Position numbers and translations under genes: made by a program. Below, in pieces: positions 22,103 through 35,514 of a stretch of 64,000 nucleotides of DNA. The notes beneath the pieces are model-generated. The model saw only the letters and a program-made list of their open reading frames with translations, was not told where the DNA came from and searched no databases. Source of the stretch: Muscardinus avellanarius (taxonomy: Eukaryota > Chordata > Mammalia > Rodentia > Gliridae); assembly GCA_963383645.1 (NCBI GenBank), contig OY726563.1, positions 30,547,575-30,611,574 on the forward strand, given 5' to 3'. Positions within the stretch are counted from its first letter, which is position 1. Each line of letters begins with the position of its first letter.

Positions 22103-22312
22103 GTTTTTTTGTTTTTGGGGGGTTTGGTGGTACTGGGGTTCCTGGAAACCCTTCTACCTCCGGGCTATACTCCCAGACCTAGACCTATTTTTATACTTTT
22201 TAAATTTGGAAATAGGGTCTCTTAAGCTAGCGTAGCTGGCTTCGAACCAGCACAATCCTCCTGTCTCCACCTCCCATGCGCGGGGATTACAAGCGTGCAC
22301 CACCATGCCGGC
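22103..22312 (-). mobile_element. B1-dID SINE, ttcctggaa subfamily
   Basis: ID half with gttcctggaaacccttctac, a small cagacctagacctattt duplication, the single ctcttaagc block and the B1 head. The agcattttag flanks at about 22093 and 22313 are the target-site duplication. Confidence 0.92.
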
Positions 22313-23640
22313 AGCATTTTAGTTTTAAACAATTATTTGGTTTATAAGAAATTCAAAAGAAAAAAGAAAACAAAAACTCTTTCATTTACTCAGCCATTTA
22401 CCATGTCTGATGGTCATTATTCATTTTGGATTATGCCAATTCCATCTGGTATCATTTATCTTCTATTTAAATAATTTTTCCAGTGACAATGCTTTTACTT
22501 TTACATGAAAAATATCTAATGTTGATGACATCTAATGTGAATACGACTTCAATGAATATGAGAATACTTTGATGTACCAATTTCATTTCCTTTCTATAAA
22601 CATACAGTTGTGGAATTGTTAGACCATATGGTAGTTTACTTTTAATTTTTAAAGAACTTCCAGACTTTTCCAGAATTGCTATAAAAGTTACATTCTCACA
22701 AACAGTATACAAAGGTTTCATTTTTTCCACATCCTTGCCATCAATTGTTTGTTGTCTTCTGTCTTTTTAAAATAGCTATTCTACTAAGTATGAGATGACA
22801 CCTAATTGTGGTGTTAACTTGCATTACCCTGTAGATTATTGATGCTGAGCACTTATTTTATATACTTGTTGGGCATTAGTATGTGTTCTCTTGAAAAATG
22901 CCTACTCAGCTTGTTTGTTCACTTTTTAATAAGATGTTTGTTTTACTGTGGATCTGTTTGAAATACATGTATACTTTGGCTACTAACTCCTCAGATGTAT
23001 GACTTACAAATATTTTCTCCCTTTTCATAGGTTGTATATTCACTGTTGATTATTTTTTTTTTTTGGCTTTACAGAAGAAGCTTTGTCGTCTGCAGCAATC
23101 CCATTTATGTATTTTCCCTTTTGTTGCCCATGCATTTGGTGTCATATCCAAAAATGTATTGCTCAGGCCACTGTCAAAGAGCTTTCTTCCTAAGATGTTT
23201 TCTAGTATTCTTACTGTTTTAGGCCTTGTCTGTAAGTTTTTAATTCATTTTCAGTTGAATTTTGTATATGTTGTGAGATAAAAGTCTAATTTCATATTTC
23301 TTTATGTTGATAACCCAGTTTTCATGCAACATTTATTGGAAGAGACTGTCCTTTCCCCATTGTGTGTTCTTGGCACCTGTGGGGAAAATCAATTGGCTGT
23401 AAATGCGTGGGTTTATGTCTGAGCTCTCAATTCTGTTTCATTGACCTATATGTCTATTTTTATGCCAGTACCATGCTGCTTTGTTTCCTTTGTTTTGGAA
23501 CCTAGTTTTCTTGGCTGGGCTAGAATAGCTAACTCCATTATTTGAGCAGAAGCTCTTATCTTTCTTTAGATTTTTTGTTTTTGTTTTTGGATGGGCCATT
23601 AATAGTCTGGTCTGTGTAAACATCATTCAGAGTTTAGTCA
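22313..23640 (-). mobile_element. Old LINE-1 ORF2 C-terminal half and 3' region
   Basis: A long, clear antisense L1 with phrases such as tttacagaagaagctttg, ttgttgcccatgcatttgg, ggtgtcatatcc, gacctatatgtctattttta and gccagtaccatgctgc. Multiple stops and indels. The short frames here are chance frames. Confidence 0.88.
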
Positions 23641-24559
23641 GAGGTGAGTAGACAGTGTTTAAGAATTTACTCTTTATCTCTTCTCAGTAATCATGATTTC
23701 TTGGATTCATTTTATCTGGTTTTGCAAGGCTGAACTGAATAAGTAGGTTTTTCATATGTGCCTACTGCTGCTGTGTATATTTTGAATATAACTAGTCCTA
23801 GATTAAAAGGCACACCATCCCCCAGCTCAGAATTGTTCCTCTTTTGCATTTATTCCACACACACTTAGTTCAGGATTTAGATTTTGGAGTAGAAAAGAAT
23901 ATGAGAATTCCCTCTCTACCTCTCTTTCATATGGTATTCCCATACTCTGTTCAGCATTTTACGGTGCTTAACTTTTTTGCTTCTGTGGGGCAGAAAACAA
24001 TGAGATTTTCCCCCCAAGTACTTCCTCTCTTCCACTAGCTGCTGTTCACAAGTGCTGCATTCAGCCCAAGCTAAAAGCCAAGGTGATGAAAACCTAATTT
24101 GTATAGCTAGCTGTCTGCATTCCTTCTAGAAATTGTGGGTTCCTTCTCAGGGTCTATATGCTTCTGTTCACGGTCCAGTATCTTAAGAACATTAATCTTT
24201 TCTACTATATCCGGGCTTTATAATTATTTTCTAAGTATAAGTGCTAGGGAGGGAGGAAGTGCTATAGGTTCTCAGTTCGTCATACCGAGAAATGGAAAGT
24301 TTGAGGAACATTTAGCTGAGGACAAACAACCAACCAAAACAAATGAAAACTATCTCTGACTTACTTAATAATCTCTTAGAAAGTGCCTTCACTTCACTGA
24401 CTGTTAGTAAGTTGACAATCTTTTATTATTCATACAATAGGAAATGGGAGGGATAAAATTTGGAGATAAGCACAATGGTTTAGAGCCTGTGAGCATCTAT
24501 ATAATTCTGCTTTCCTAAACTGTGTTAAAATTTGCATAACTTTTCACAGAATCTGAAGG
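23641..24559. other. Unassigned DNA
   Basis: No gene or repeat recognised. Frames at 23844-24038 and 24135-24359 look random and have no conserved motif. Confidence 0.35.
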
Positions 24560-24740
24560 TGTGTGTGTTGGGGGTTTCTGTGTTAAACATATGGGTGTTC
24601 TATATCTGCACTACACCCCAGCCCTATTTTTTATTTATTTTGAAACAAGGTCTTACTAAATTACTGTGTTCTGTCCTCAAACCTGCAATCCTCCTCAGCC
24701 TCCCAAGTATTGGGGTTATTGACATGTATGACTGTATTCT
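24560..24740 (-). mobile_element. Degraded B1-dID-type SINE
   Basis: Minus-strand blocks ctacaccccagccc, ttgaaacaaggtct and cctcagcctcccaag mark an older dimer. The head is poorly preserved. Confidence 0.7.
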
Positions 24741-24756
24741 GGTGAATCTGCAGAAT

Positions 24757-24760
24757 TAAA

Positions 24761-24818
<58 letters not shown>
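24757..24818. repeat. (AT)n microsatellite
   Basis: A nearly pure alternating AT run interrupted by tac and tgt near its ends; self-complementary and able to extrude a cruciform. Confidence 0.95.
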
Positions 24819-24871
24819 TTGTTTTGAACCAAATGCTTGCTTTCTTTTGCTGTGCACAATACAGCAAGACA

Positions 24872-24950
24872 ATGTGTACGTGTGTGTGTGTGTGTGTGTG
24901 TATACACACACATACACATACATTGTTTTATATATATACACACACATACG
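24872..24950. repeat. Compound (GT)n/(CA)n microsatellite
   Basis: (GT)n at about 24880-24901 followed by tatacacacacatacacatac and atatatacacacacatacg. It lies at the tail side of the adjoining minus-strand SINE, so probably tail-derived. Confidence 0.9.
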
Positions 24951-25111
24951 TACTGAGGGTGGAACCCAGGGGCTTTTCTACTTCCTGGGCTATACTCCCA
25001 GACCTATTGTATACTTTGTTTGGAAACAGGGTAGCTGAGGCTGGCTTCGAACCTGTGTGATCTCAGCTTCCCAAGCAATGGGATTACAAGCATGCAGCAC
25101 CACAGCCTGGC
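24951..25111 (-). mobile_element. B1-dID-type SINE with short deletion
   Basis: ID half (gagggtggaacccaggggc), ctatactcccagacc, then directly gtagctgaggctggcttcg. The duplicated aagttgctgag segment is missing. Head ends agcctggc. Confidence 0.88.
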
Positions 25112-27979
25112 TAAATGTTATATATTTAATAAAGTTAGGTATCTTATAAATGTTAACTGAATCCATTAAGTATGGATTCACCATAATAAGTTGCTCAGTA
25201 TTAGTAAAATAAGTACACTTAACCTTTTGATTATCTCAGAAAAACATAATTAGTTAAAAATATTTAAATATACTTTTGTATTCATGTAGGTACAAATCAA
25301 TTTAAGCAAAAGATTTATCTGTCATGATATAATTTGTTATATAGTACTGTATAAATGAATTAATTTGAAGGCGATCCCTATAATTGTGTATCCTAAATGA
25401 TGTATTCTATCTAAAATTTCTTTTAGGATTATGGAAAATAGTGAGATAGGTAATTAAATAGGTAATTAGATAAATTTCATAGTTTCCACCTCATGTAACA
25501 GCCAAAATAAATGATATTACTAACACAAATACCTTAATGATACATATAGAAATTAGGGGGCTTATATAAGTTATTATGGAATTTAGAATATAAACTAGCA
25601 AGGAATGAAGGTTTCTCTGATATAGAGGTTAAAGTTGTCTGGAATATATGTCTGCACACATGATATATAAAATTAATTAAAATATAACTTGCAACACTGT
25701 TGACTTATGGCTCATTAATCCTCTGATTAATGCATATTAAGAGAATATGTGGGGTCTTTATACCATTATGGCAACTTACAGGCCTTACTGTAGGTTCTGT
25801 TCAGTATTAAATAGGAAACTTTGAAGTAGCCTTATTGATCTTTCGCTAAATTTAGACATTTGGGATTGGCTTGTCAGGGTGAATATTATAAAAGAAATTA
25901 TGTTTGTGTGGAAACCTTTCCTGGTATTTATCCAAGTGTTGAGCATCATAACTCAGAAACTGCCTTCAGTTCTTTGTCCTAGATCTCCATCTGCTCTATG
26001 ATATAGGCAGATTGGGGAATCCCAAAAGACTTGAGAGTGGTATGGAAGCCATCTTGCTGTTGGCTGTAATAACCCGTAGCTACAGATGAACCTGTGTGCA
26101 GCCTCTTTCTCACTCAGGTACCCCAGGTTCAAATCCGGAGCTCCAAGCTGCTTTGAGGATTTAAATGTATGAGTGAGCACTAAAAATGTGAAAAACAAAT
26201 TTTGACCAGAATAACAAGGTTATAAGGCTGAAGATTGTTTTAACAGATTGCCAGCAGGATATTTCTTCCAGATGATACTGAAAGAATAAGTTATAAATAA
26301 TGGCTTTTTGTTTGATTCTTTTGAGGACACAGTTGAATTCCTGTTGATTTTATACCAGACCACATTAATTTACTACTCTTTGTCTTTCTCTACAATCTCT
26401 GAGGTAGGTAAGTGTTTCAATTAAATGGGAGGCAAGAAGCTATATTTTTAAGGGATTTCCTCGTATCTAAATGTCTATGTGGTAAGGACAGGGAGAAAGT
26501 TTGCTTTAGAATTAGCAGCACAAAGAATTAGAATTCTGTAATGCTTATATGAATTTAGGCAAAATGCTTGGACAAAGAAAGTTTTCCCCTCAAATTAGTA
26601 GCTCTTTAGTATGTGGGAGGAACTTGCCCTAAGTTGGTTTTCTTTGGTAGCCAGTGCTGCAGACATTTCTGAAGTAGTTTCCAAGGAGGTAACTAGATGG
26701 TGAGGTAATTTTAAAGTACTTGGATCCTGATTGTCTCCAGAGACTTTGAAGCTTTGAGTTACACAATGGATTGATTTGATCTCCTGGGATCTTTGCCAGG
26801 TTTGTAATTGCACTGAGATTTTTAATGATCACAAATGACAATGTGATGTCCTTCTATATTCTAGGAGTGAAGTAATTACTACATGATAAGGAACAGGAGT
26901 AGTTGTTAGTTCAGAGTACTTGGAAAAATCATACTTCAGGCCAGACAAAACAGTGTATCTAAAATATAGTTCTGGAGTCACTGACTTTTGACTAGATGAT
27001 TTGTTGAGATAGTGTTAAAGATGTACATTAGACCATAAGCAGAATGAAGACAGATTTTATGTAATTTTGGTAATTACTGAGTCTTGGCAAAATGTTGGCT
27101 CTGGTAAGTTTTTTGGAAGATGAGAAGTTATATTGTATTGCACTGTACATAGGTCTCACTTTTTTTTAATATGGAAATAGAAATGACAATGTTGCACATG
27201 AGCAGAGTAAAGTGTTCTTTCCCTTCTGTTCCTGGTTAGCAAGACTTCATGTTTCCAAACTCTTATGTGTCTTTGAAGCCCTCATATCATTTCTAGGTAA
27301 AATTTAGCCTAATTAGTTTTCTCTTAATGTACACTATAGCGTCTATATGCTTTTTATTTTAATGTGTTTCTCTTTCCACTGCAGTTGAGCACTCAATTAT
27401 TATTAAAGCATTTGGATGCAATATAACACTAATATAGTAATAGTGTTAATAGAAACTTAAATAGATGTGAATTATCTTGCAGAATAAATTTGACAATAGA
27501 TAGTTAAGGAAAAATATCTTAAAGGATATGTGTCTATTTTTGCAATCTACCAGGCTTAGCACATGGTTCTCATCCTCATAATTTTACAGTGCCTGTATTT
27601 CATGCCTCACTTCTATATTCCATGCAGGAATAAAGGGGCAAATTGAAAAGGGTTTGCCAGAAGTATATCTTCTTGAAAAGACTTTTCTTCATATATTACA
27701 TTGATCAAAATTGGGTCAAATGTCCATCCTTTGTTGAAAGAGAATATGAAAACTTTTCTAGCCATTAAACAGAGAATGGCAGGGGACAAAGGAATTGTGG
27801 ATGACATTTGTGCAGTCTGCGTATCATGTTCATGATCAAGACTTCTCTCAAAATGTCCTAGTACATGTCCACTCAATTATGACATACATTTAATTATGTA
27901 CAAGCAGATTCACCATCTAAAATCTCAAGGCAAAAGCTATTGCTTTTGCTGTTTCTTCAAATTCTTTTTATCTGTTTTA
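25112..27979. other. Unassigned, largely repeat-free DNA
   Basis: About 2.9 kb without a recognised repeat or gene. AT-rich, with short frames on the minus strand near 25953, 26595 and 27613 that show no known family. Being repeat-poor, it is a place where conserved noncoding sequence could sit, but I see no specific motif cluster. Confidence 0.4.
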
Positions 27980-28174
27980 TTTATTTATTTTTTGGTGGTA
28001 CTGGGGTTCCTGAAAACCCTTCTACCTCCGCGCTACACTCCGAGACCTATTTTATACTTTTTTATTTGGAAATAGGGTCTCTTAAACCAGCGATGCTGGC
28101 TTCGAACCTGCGCAATCCTCCTGTCTCCACCTCCCAAACACGGGGATTACAAGTGTGCGCCACCATGCCCGGCT
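27980..28174 (-). mobile_element. B1-dID SINE, ttcctggaa subfamily (mutated motif)
   Basis: Variant ID half with gttcctgaaaacccttctac (one base off the subfamily motif), cactccgagaccta, ctcttaaaccag and head caccatgcccggc. Flanks cttttta-tct-gtttta and cttatctattttaaa are an imperfect duplication. Confidence 0.9.
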
Positions 28175-30604
28175 TCTTATCTATTTTAAAAGTGTAGTCT
28201 GGCTTATGGTTTCAAATTAAACTTTTTGGACATTACCAAGATGAAGGATATGGTAAAGAGGTAAATAAGCAATAGTATAAGAGGATGTTGTTCTAAGAAC
28301 CTGGTCTCAGCAGTATGGAAATCATTTTACTATGTAAGTAGTAAACTCCATAATGGCCCCAGTAATATGGAAAATATTTAATTTGGAAAATGTTGACTTA
28401 TATTAAAATAATGTCTATTTCTAGGATTCTGAGATTTGTAGATGCCTTTTAGCTTTCAATTCCTTTCTCCTGTGAATTCAATTTGATAGTGGGAGGGGCT
28501 GCAGCATTTGGCAGGGCTCCTTATCCGTTAGTGTGAGTTTAATTTATAAAACAATGAAGAATCTGTGGGTTCCAATGAGTTATCCTCTTTAAGCTAGTTA
28601 GAATGAGGCTAAAGGTAGCTAGAAACCCTTAGGACCCCCTAATCTTTTCTATTTCTCCTGGTTTTTATTCTCCATTGCCTTCTTGGGGTCCTCCTTCCTT
28701 TAGTTAATGAGTTTATATGTGCCCTTTATGTATTCTCTAGGCAATTACCAATTTTAATATCTCATTCTTTCTCCAAATACAAAACACTTGTTTCAGCCAC
28801 ATATTTCCTTGCCCTTGATACAGTAACAGGAAAACCCTGTGTTGATATGTTAGACTAATCCCTTTCCTCAGAGAACAAACTTTCCTCCAGAGTATTTCCA
28901 TTCAATTGTTCTTAGAAAGGAATGTTTTCTGAATGTTTCTCTTTTTTAATTGCTTCTGGGAAATTTATGTCCAATTTAGTAATAGAGAATATTTTTTCCC
29001 TTGGGAGCCATATATCTAAGGAGGAAAAGATCAAATAAGGCTAACTTTGTACAGATTCTACTGAGAGGGTAGTTATTTGGGGTAAAAATTTTAGTTTTTG
29101 AGAAAAAATGTTCTTGCATGCCTTTACATTTTGAAAGATAGAATTTCCTATAGATGGAGAACACACAATTTTATCCAAAAACTATTAGAGACAAAAATAT
29201 AGCTAGATCATATGTACAATATATACTATGTATTCAGTCTTAATAGTGATAGAAAATTGTAAACTAAAGTAATGAGATAAAATCTTTAGCTTACTGCATT
29301 CACAAAGTTGAAAACATAATGTTAATAATCACTGCTGATAAATATGCAGAATAGGCAGCCTTAAAAGTATTTTTTAATTATATAAGATCAGCATACCAAA
29401 TAGTCGATAGGCCAGTAAAATAAAAACTCTGAGTCAACCTTTTTATTTTACATATATTTTTAATACTTAATCCTCCTTAATCTGTTTTCCTTACTTCCTC
29501 CCACTTAACTCCAGTGCCAATCCCCCCACTGCCAACCTGAGCCAACCATTCTTTGTAATCAAGCACTCTTGTACACTGGTGGTGAAAATGAAATTGGAAT
29601 AGTCTTTTTTTATCACAGGCTATCAATAATTATTTATTATTGGAATTTAATCTCAGGAAAATGTAGGTAAAATGTAGGTGAATGTTTCTTCTCATTGTAA
29701 GGATGAAACACTAATAGGACTGGTTTAATAAATGAAAAAAATGCATATAATGATTATGAAGAAGCAAGTAAAACTTATGGATTTCCCAACTTTTGCCTTA
29801 AATTTACATCAGCTGAGTGAACAGAAAATATTCCCCATAAATGTCATATAAGAATTCATATCTAATCTGATGTTAAATCATATGGATAAGTAAAAAGAAA
29901 GGTAACAGGGAACATAGAAAATTAAAAGATTGGTCAAGTCTACAGTAAAAGAAAGACAGTGAATTAGGCAGCTTGTTTGTTTAGACTATGAAGGGGCTTT
30001 TGTGTCTTAGGCATCAGTTAGTGTTTTCCATGTGCCGCCTGGGTGCTGGATGGTATTATTAGAGTGAAGAAGCTCCTGGTCTTACTTACCCATCAAGCAG
30101 TTTACAATGAAGAAAATAATATGCATAGTTAGAAAATGAGTGAGCAAATAAGAATGAGTACTATAGATTTTAATCCTATCGAAATTCAGAGGACAGGGAA
30201 ATATCCTGCTGGGCTGATGGAGATGCATTTCTAAGGAGAAAAGGAATAATATCATCATTAATAATAGTTTTAGGACTCAAGCCAAAATGGAAGAAACACC
30301 ATATTTAAATAAAGGGGAATGGTGAGAACAAATTCTTGGAAGTGGGAAAGGATAACTCATTTGCAGAAAAGTAGCTTGACTCAATTTGTAACATTCATGA
30401 AGAGCCAATAAAAAGGGTCCAGAATGCTGAGAGCCTTGTCTTAGGACCTATAATTCATGTTTACATGCCATTCCTTTTTGTGTTTAATTTCAGTTAGCAA
30501 AAATGGTTTTAATGTTAGAATCCACCCTAGGACATGTTTTTAGCTAAGAGCTGAAAGCTTTCCATTTTTTTGGCTCAATGCTATAGTAGGAACAGCATTA
30601 GAAG
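28175..30604. other. Unassigned DNA with possible LINE-1 and L2 traces
   Basis: No gene recognised. Around 29260-29640 the phrase gtacactggtggtgaaaatg resembles sense L1 ORF2, and about 29990-30120 resembles an ancient mammalian repeat. Both are weak. Confidence 0.35.
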
Positions 30605-30745
30605 AAGAATCAGACCTGGGATGTGATACAAGTGGTAACCAAGTAGTGGCTCTGTAACCAAACTGAGGCTTGGTTTCCTCATATGTAAAACAGATATATT
30701 ATTTACCTTTCTGGACTTACAGAGTTCTTAATATGGAGATCAAGT
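30605..30745 (+). mobile_element. MIR SINE remnant
   Basis: The order aatcagacctggga, ggctctgtaacc, ggtttcctcatatgtaaaac and ttatttaccttt matches the MIR core and 3' part. About 25-30 percent diverged by eye. Confidence 0.65.
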
Positions 30746-31802
30746 GAAATGATATATATATTCCCCTTGATGGAGAGCTGAGGAAGCAAAAGAAAAAAAA
30801 ATCTCCAAACAAATTCCCCTTTGCACCCTCTGTTTTCTAACTTCAACTTAGGAAAAAAGGTGTGTGATTATGAGAAAGCATTTAGAGAGATATTATAACC
30901 CACCTGAAAATGGTGTACTAAAGTGACAAAAGTTCATAAAAGTCCCCTTAGTCAGCACCAGAACCTTTAGTACGTTGTCCCCACACAGATGGTTTACCAT
31001 ATAAGGTCTTGAAATTACACTTCTTAGCCATAACTATGTAATAGCAAACATCATGTCTTGTTTTGTTTGATTGATACCAGGGCTGCACTGATTTGGTAAA
31101 CCAACTTAGCAAAGTTTTCCACAATCTGCTCCTGGTTATATTCATTCTTAGGGACCGAAGGCTACTCTCAAATGAACTATAATCCTATGCCCTTAATAAT
31201 TTAGAATAGAATGACATTCTGAATTCTCTTTGCCCACAGATTTGCTTATCAACATTTCCGTCAAGACTGTTGCTATTTCTGGAGAAGGGCCAGTAGAGTG
31301 AGTCATATCTTTTAGGTTTTTATTTAATGCCCATCAGACATTGTTTTGGATCAGCCAGGTGCAATGAGTTTTCTTCAGCACAGTCATTCCACTGGGTGAT
31401 TTTAATTTTGTGTCTAGGCTGTTTTGTAAAGCCATTTTCATGGACCAATTTCTAAATATATTTTATAAATATAGAGTACATTGCTCTTTTACCTTTGGCC
31501 TATTTATGAGAGAGAAGCTATAAGAAACTATGATATAAAATGTGCTATTGTTGTTTACTATATGGATGCTGATGACATTTCTACTACATTTCTTATTTTA
31601 AGCATTTTAGAGGTAATTTTTCTTTCTAATCTCAAATCCTAAGTAATGTAGCTCCTGGGAAACTGGTTTTTTATCTGAGTGATACCATGGCTTATGCAAA
31701 TAACTGTTTCTTGGCATTAGATACTAGGAGGCTTATCTCTTCTATCAAAGTAACAGAACCCTTCAAACAGTTTTTCTATACAAACTTGAATCCTACCTTT
31801 GC

Positions 31803-31803
<1 letters not shown>
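30746..31803. other. Unassigned DNA
   Basis: No confirmed gene. A minus-strand frame at 30948-31145 was examined and could not be tied to a family. The rest is AT-rich. Confidence 0.35.

Positions 31804-31845
<42 letters not shown>
31804..31845 (+). repeat. (TG)n microsatellite in a SINE tail
   Basis: About 20 TG units between the left target-site duplication (cctacctttgca) and the ID half of the minus-strand SINE, so it grew in the SINE tail. Confidence 0.95.
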
Positions 31846-31847
<2 letters not shown>

Positions 31848-32041
31848 CTGGAAGTTGAACCCAGGGGCATTCTACCTTCAAGATACACCACCAGCCCTAG
31901 TTTATTTTTTATTTGAAATCAGGATCTTTTGCTAAGTTTCTGAGAGACTTGCTAAGTTGCCAAGGCTGCTCAAACCTGCGATCCTCCTATCTCAGCCTCC
32001 TAAGTACTAAAATCACAAGTCATGCACCAATACCACTGGCT
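31846..32041 (-). mobile_element. B1-dID-type SINE
   Basis: ID half (gaagttgaacccaggggc), ctaagtttctgagagacttgc block, B1 half with cctcagcctcctaag. Imperfect flanking duplication cctacctttgc / cccacctttgc. Confidence 0.88.
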
Positions 32042-32808
32042 CCCACCTTTGCCTTTTATGTTTTTTATTTTTAGCTTTGTCATTTTTTCCTCAAATGGTT
32101 TTTATTGGTGTACATTTTTCCTTTTTTTTTTCCTGTACCAATTAGGTGTACCAATTAGGTGATATACAGAAATCTGTAACAATTGAACTTTTAGGTAAGA
32201 TAGTTCAAGAGCTAAAGCAACAACTGATTATATGCAAATAATAACCTCCACAATGAATACTCAGAATATACACGTTTATCCTGGTCCTTTACCCCAAGCA
32301 TCTCTGAATTTCTGTATTTTACCTGGAAGCCTTTTGGAGCAGAGGAAACAGAGTCCTAGAAATAACTTAAAACTGATTAAGGAACAGAACAGACTGACCT
32401 AGTATGTATTGCCTCATCAGTATCAATTACCCTACACTCATCCTTTATGATCCAGCTCTTTCACTGATATGCCATCTCCACGACACTACAGGTTAATTTC
32501 AATTTTCATATTTCAGCTAGATAGTAAGAAGCAAGCTGATAAAATAATTCATACTTTTATATATGCTGATAACCCTCTCTTTAATTTTACCAGCAATATA
32601 TGCTTATTTTTCTCAAAAGAGTAAAGTAGCTATATTTCCAGATATCCAAATCCAGTTTTTCACATTCATTGGTCCCGAGGAAGTAATCAGAAATGAAAAT
32701 AATAATTTATATTTTAAATATTTATTGCTACCTCATTTTAACAGCAAAAAAATGACCCAATCCCTAATGCCTATGTAATTGTTCAGTGTGTAGATGTAAC
32801 AGTAGTAA
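32042..32808. other. Unassigned DNA
   Basis: No gene or repeat beyond a small duplicated gtaccaattaggtg near 32136-32160. Confidence 0.35.
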
Positions 32809-32996
32809 ATTTTTTGGTGATACTGGGGTTCCTGGAAGCCCTTCTACCTCCGGGCTACACTCCCAGACCTATTTTATATTTTTTATTTTTGGAAATAGGG
32901 TCTCTTAAGCCAGCGGGGCTGGCTTCGAAACTGCGTGATCCTCCTGTCTTCATCTCCTAAGCACGGGGATTACAAGCATGCACTACCATGTCCGGC
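32809..32996 (-). mobile_element. B1-dID SINE, ttcctggaa subfamily
   Basis: Full ID variant (ggggttcctggaagccc), ctccgggctacactccc, ctcttaagccagcgggg and B1 head. Little diverged. Confidence 0.92.
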
Positions 32997-33689
32997 TAAA
33001 GATTAATTTCTGAATGGCAACACATTTAGGACACGCTTAACTTATGATACATGAATATAATGTAACCATTAACATGTTTGTGAAGTATTTATTTTTATAG
33101 AAAGATTCTTACAAAGTGTGGTGAAAAAAGTAGGACACAAAATGGAATATCATATGATCTAAACATTTGTTAAACATCTTTTTTATTCAATATATTTTGT
33201 TTGCCTAGGATGTGATGAGTATGAGGATATAGCATCAAGCAAATATACATGATTCTTGTCAGCATTAAACGAAATGGAATATCATCACAAAATTAAATCT
33301 CCCTTTGGGGATTGGAAATCTCTAGTCAAATAGGATAAAGCTCATTTTTTAGTTTGTAGACTCTAGGGCTTTCATCTCATTACTCTTCTGCTTTTCATCT
33401 CATATGCCATAGTGATCTAGTTCAATTAGATTGAGTCAGAGGAGTTTAACATAAAAACAATAGACATTTCAAGCCTAGCATCCCCATCATCTTTATATTT
33501 TCTTTGCCTCTCTGGTTAGGGTTGTCCAGTAACATCAACTTTTCCTAAGAATCTGTCCTTGTGATTTTTGCCTGAGCTGCTACTGTAGGAGAAGGTATTA
33601 GGTTTTTTTTTTTTTAATGTTTCCTTTTTCTAAACATTTATTTATTTATTTGGCTTCTACTTATTTATTTTTTTCAAAATTGAGTATTT
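32997..33689. other. Unassigned DNA
   Basis: AT-rich. A T-run and an imperfect (TTTA)n patch lie at about 33602-33690 next to the L1 tail on the right. Confidence 0.35.
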
Positions 33690-33860
33690 TATTTTTTATA
33701 TTTTTTATTTTTATGTGAATCATATTGAAAATGGTATACGTTCAAACAATGTTTGGTGCTCTCCTCCCCCGCTTCCCCTTCCCCCCCAACAATGAGTTTC
33801 CAGGTTGACCATGCTACATTCATACTTTTACACATATTCGAATGTAGCTCCTCCATACTA
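33690..33860 (-). mobile_element. LINE-1 3' UTR end
   Basis: Antisense L1 3' end: T-rich end, gtatacgttcaaacaatg, a C-rich run (ctcctcccccgcttcccc) and acatattcgaatg. Resembles the tails near 54960 and 58930. Confidence 0.65.
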
Positions 33861-34150
33861 GTTTTAAAAAGAAAAAATTATGCAAGTGCTTTTTATTTTG
33901 CCTTATAAACAAATACAGTTTCATACTTCTATAGATGTAATTCTGTTTGTACAACATTATCAATTTAATTTTTGAGATAAATTTACTTTATTATATGTTT
34001 TAGAATATGTTTATTCTTTATTTTATGTTTTTGAAGTGGACCTTTACTCAGAAACAATCACTATCGAAGAAACAAAGAAACTAAATTTTGTTTATTTAAG
34101 AAATTCATCCTGAAAAATGTTTGTGCTTTAGAATTGAGCTTAATGTTTTA
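33861..34150. other. Unassigned AT-rich DNA
   Basis: No gene or clear repeat. Confidence 0.35.
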
Positions 34151-34259
34151 TTGTTTGTCATTTCTTCCCCACCCCGCCCCACTCCTTTGAGGATGTTCAT
34201 GGTTGAACCCAAAGTCCCATGCATGGTGCAGAAGTGCTTAGCTATATCCCAGCTCCTAC
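34151..34259 (-). mobile_element. ID-like SINE monomer
   Basis: Minus-strand tRNA-like element with ggttgaacccaaagtcc, catgcatggtgc and a tatcccagctcc end. Flanked by ttaatgtttta at about 34140 and 34260, a clean target-site duplication. Confidence 0.8.
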
Positions 34260-35514
34260 GTTAATGTTTTAATATTTATTTCCAGCCACTACATTTTGAT
34301 TCTTTCAGTAGCTTTAATATTCTTAAATATATTCATTACAATGACAATTTTAGACAATAATACAGTAGTAATACATATCATATAAAGAACCTTTTTAAGA
34401 CTTTATAGGTACATTAGATTTGTCCAATATGATATTTGTAATGATTTCTCAACGTTATTTTTGGAATATACATACACAATAGGATTATAGAAAAATGTTA
34501 AATCTGAGAACCTATTTCTTTCTAGGTTGATTGTCTATGTTTAGCTCTTGAACTGATGAGATATCTGACCTTATTTATTTAAAAATGATATATATGAATT
34601 TCTTATATGATTAAATCTAAAACACCAGTTTGTTTTATTTGAGACCAAAATTCTGTGCTGTTGTATGCCTAAGATAATAAAACCAAAGCCACATTGTTTA
34701 TTCTTTTACTTTTTCACTCACACATGGTGTCCATTATGCATTGATCTTGTCCAGCAATATTAACTTTCTTTAACTGATTGTTCTGCTATCTGAAGAGTCT
34801 TATTAAAATTTAATCAGTAAACTAAAAATAAGCAGCTGATGCCATAATACATTCTGGTAACTCATAAAAGGGAAAAATAAAGCTTAATGCAGGATTATAA
34901 GGTGAAAGGAAGGTTAGTATATACTGTTTAGCTATTCAAGGGTACATATAAATGACTTTTTTCTCCCTTGAGAACCATGCTATAATGGGACCACACTTAC
35001 AAGGGATACACATTTTTATTTGCAGAATATCTACTGTTTTGCCTAATAGCATTGAGTTCCCCTGAATTACACTGTAATATAACATAAGCCTAAAGAACAT
35101 CTGTGCCACTTCTTTTCCTCAGAAAAGACTTTCTGTACAGAGACAGACTAATGTGATTCTCAAGCTATTTCCTGTATGTGATTTACTTTTCACCTACCAA
35201 GAAGAAACAAATCCTAACCATATGCATTGTCTTAATAATACTCCCCTTTTGTCTCATTTTTAATTTAAGGGTCTTTTCTGCCTTATTCCTTTTCTTCTTT
35301 CTCTTCTCAAAATATTTCTCCATTTAGAAAAGACACATAGTCATAGTCCCACTGTTAGTTATTTTGCTCAAATGTACTTGTTTTCACAATACTGTAGAGA
35401 AATCATTATTTTAGAAATTTTGGTCTTTTGCTGATCTTAAAAGAAATATTTGCTTCAAGGGACAAAACATGAAACAGGTACTCTATAAAAGATGTTAAAA
35501 AGTCCAGTTACCAA
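34260..35514. other. Unassigned DNA
   Basis: No gene or strong repeat. AT-rich throughout. Confidence 0.35.

Noticed and set aside
24661..24947. Frames rich in Tyr-Ile and Thr-His repeats (also at 38169 and 50188)
   Set aside because: Translations of AT and GT/CA microsatellites.
30948..31145. 65-codon minus-strand frame resembling a possible processed pseudogene
   Set aside because: Neighbouring-frame translations look protein-like in places, but I could not tie it to any family and there is no poly(A) tail or target duplication.
31221..31300. Possible exon after a cag acceptor near 31240
   Set aside because: The downstream end reads gagtgagt without a GT at the right place, and no frame looks conserved.
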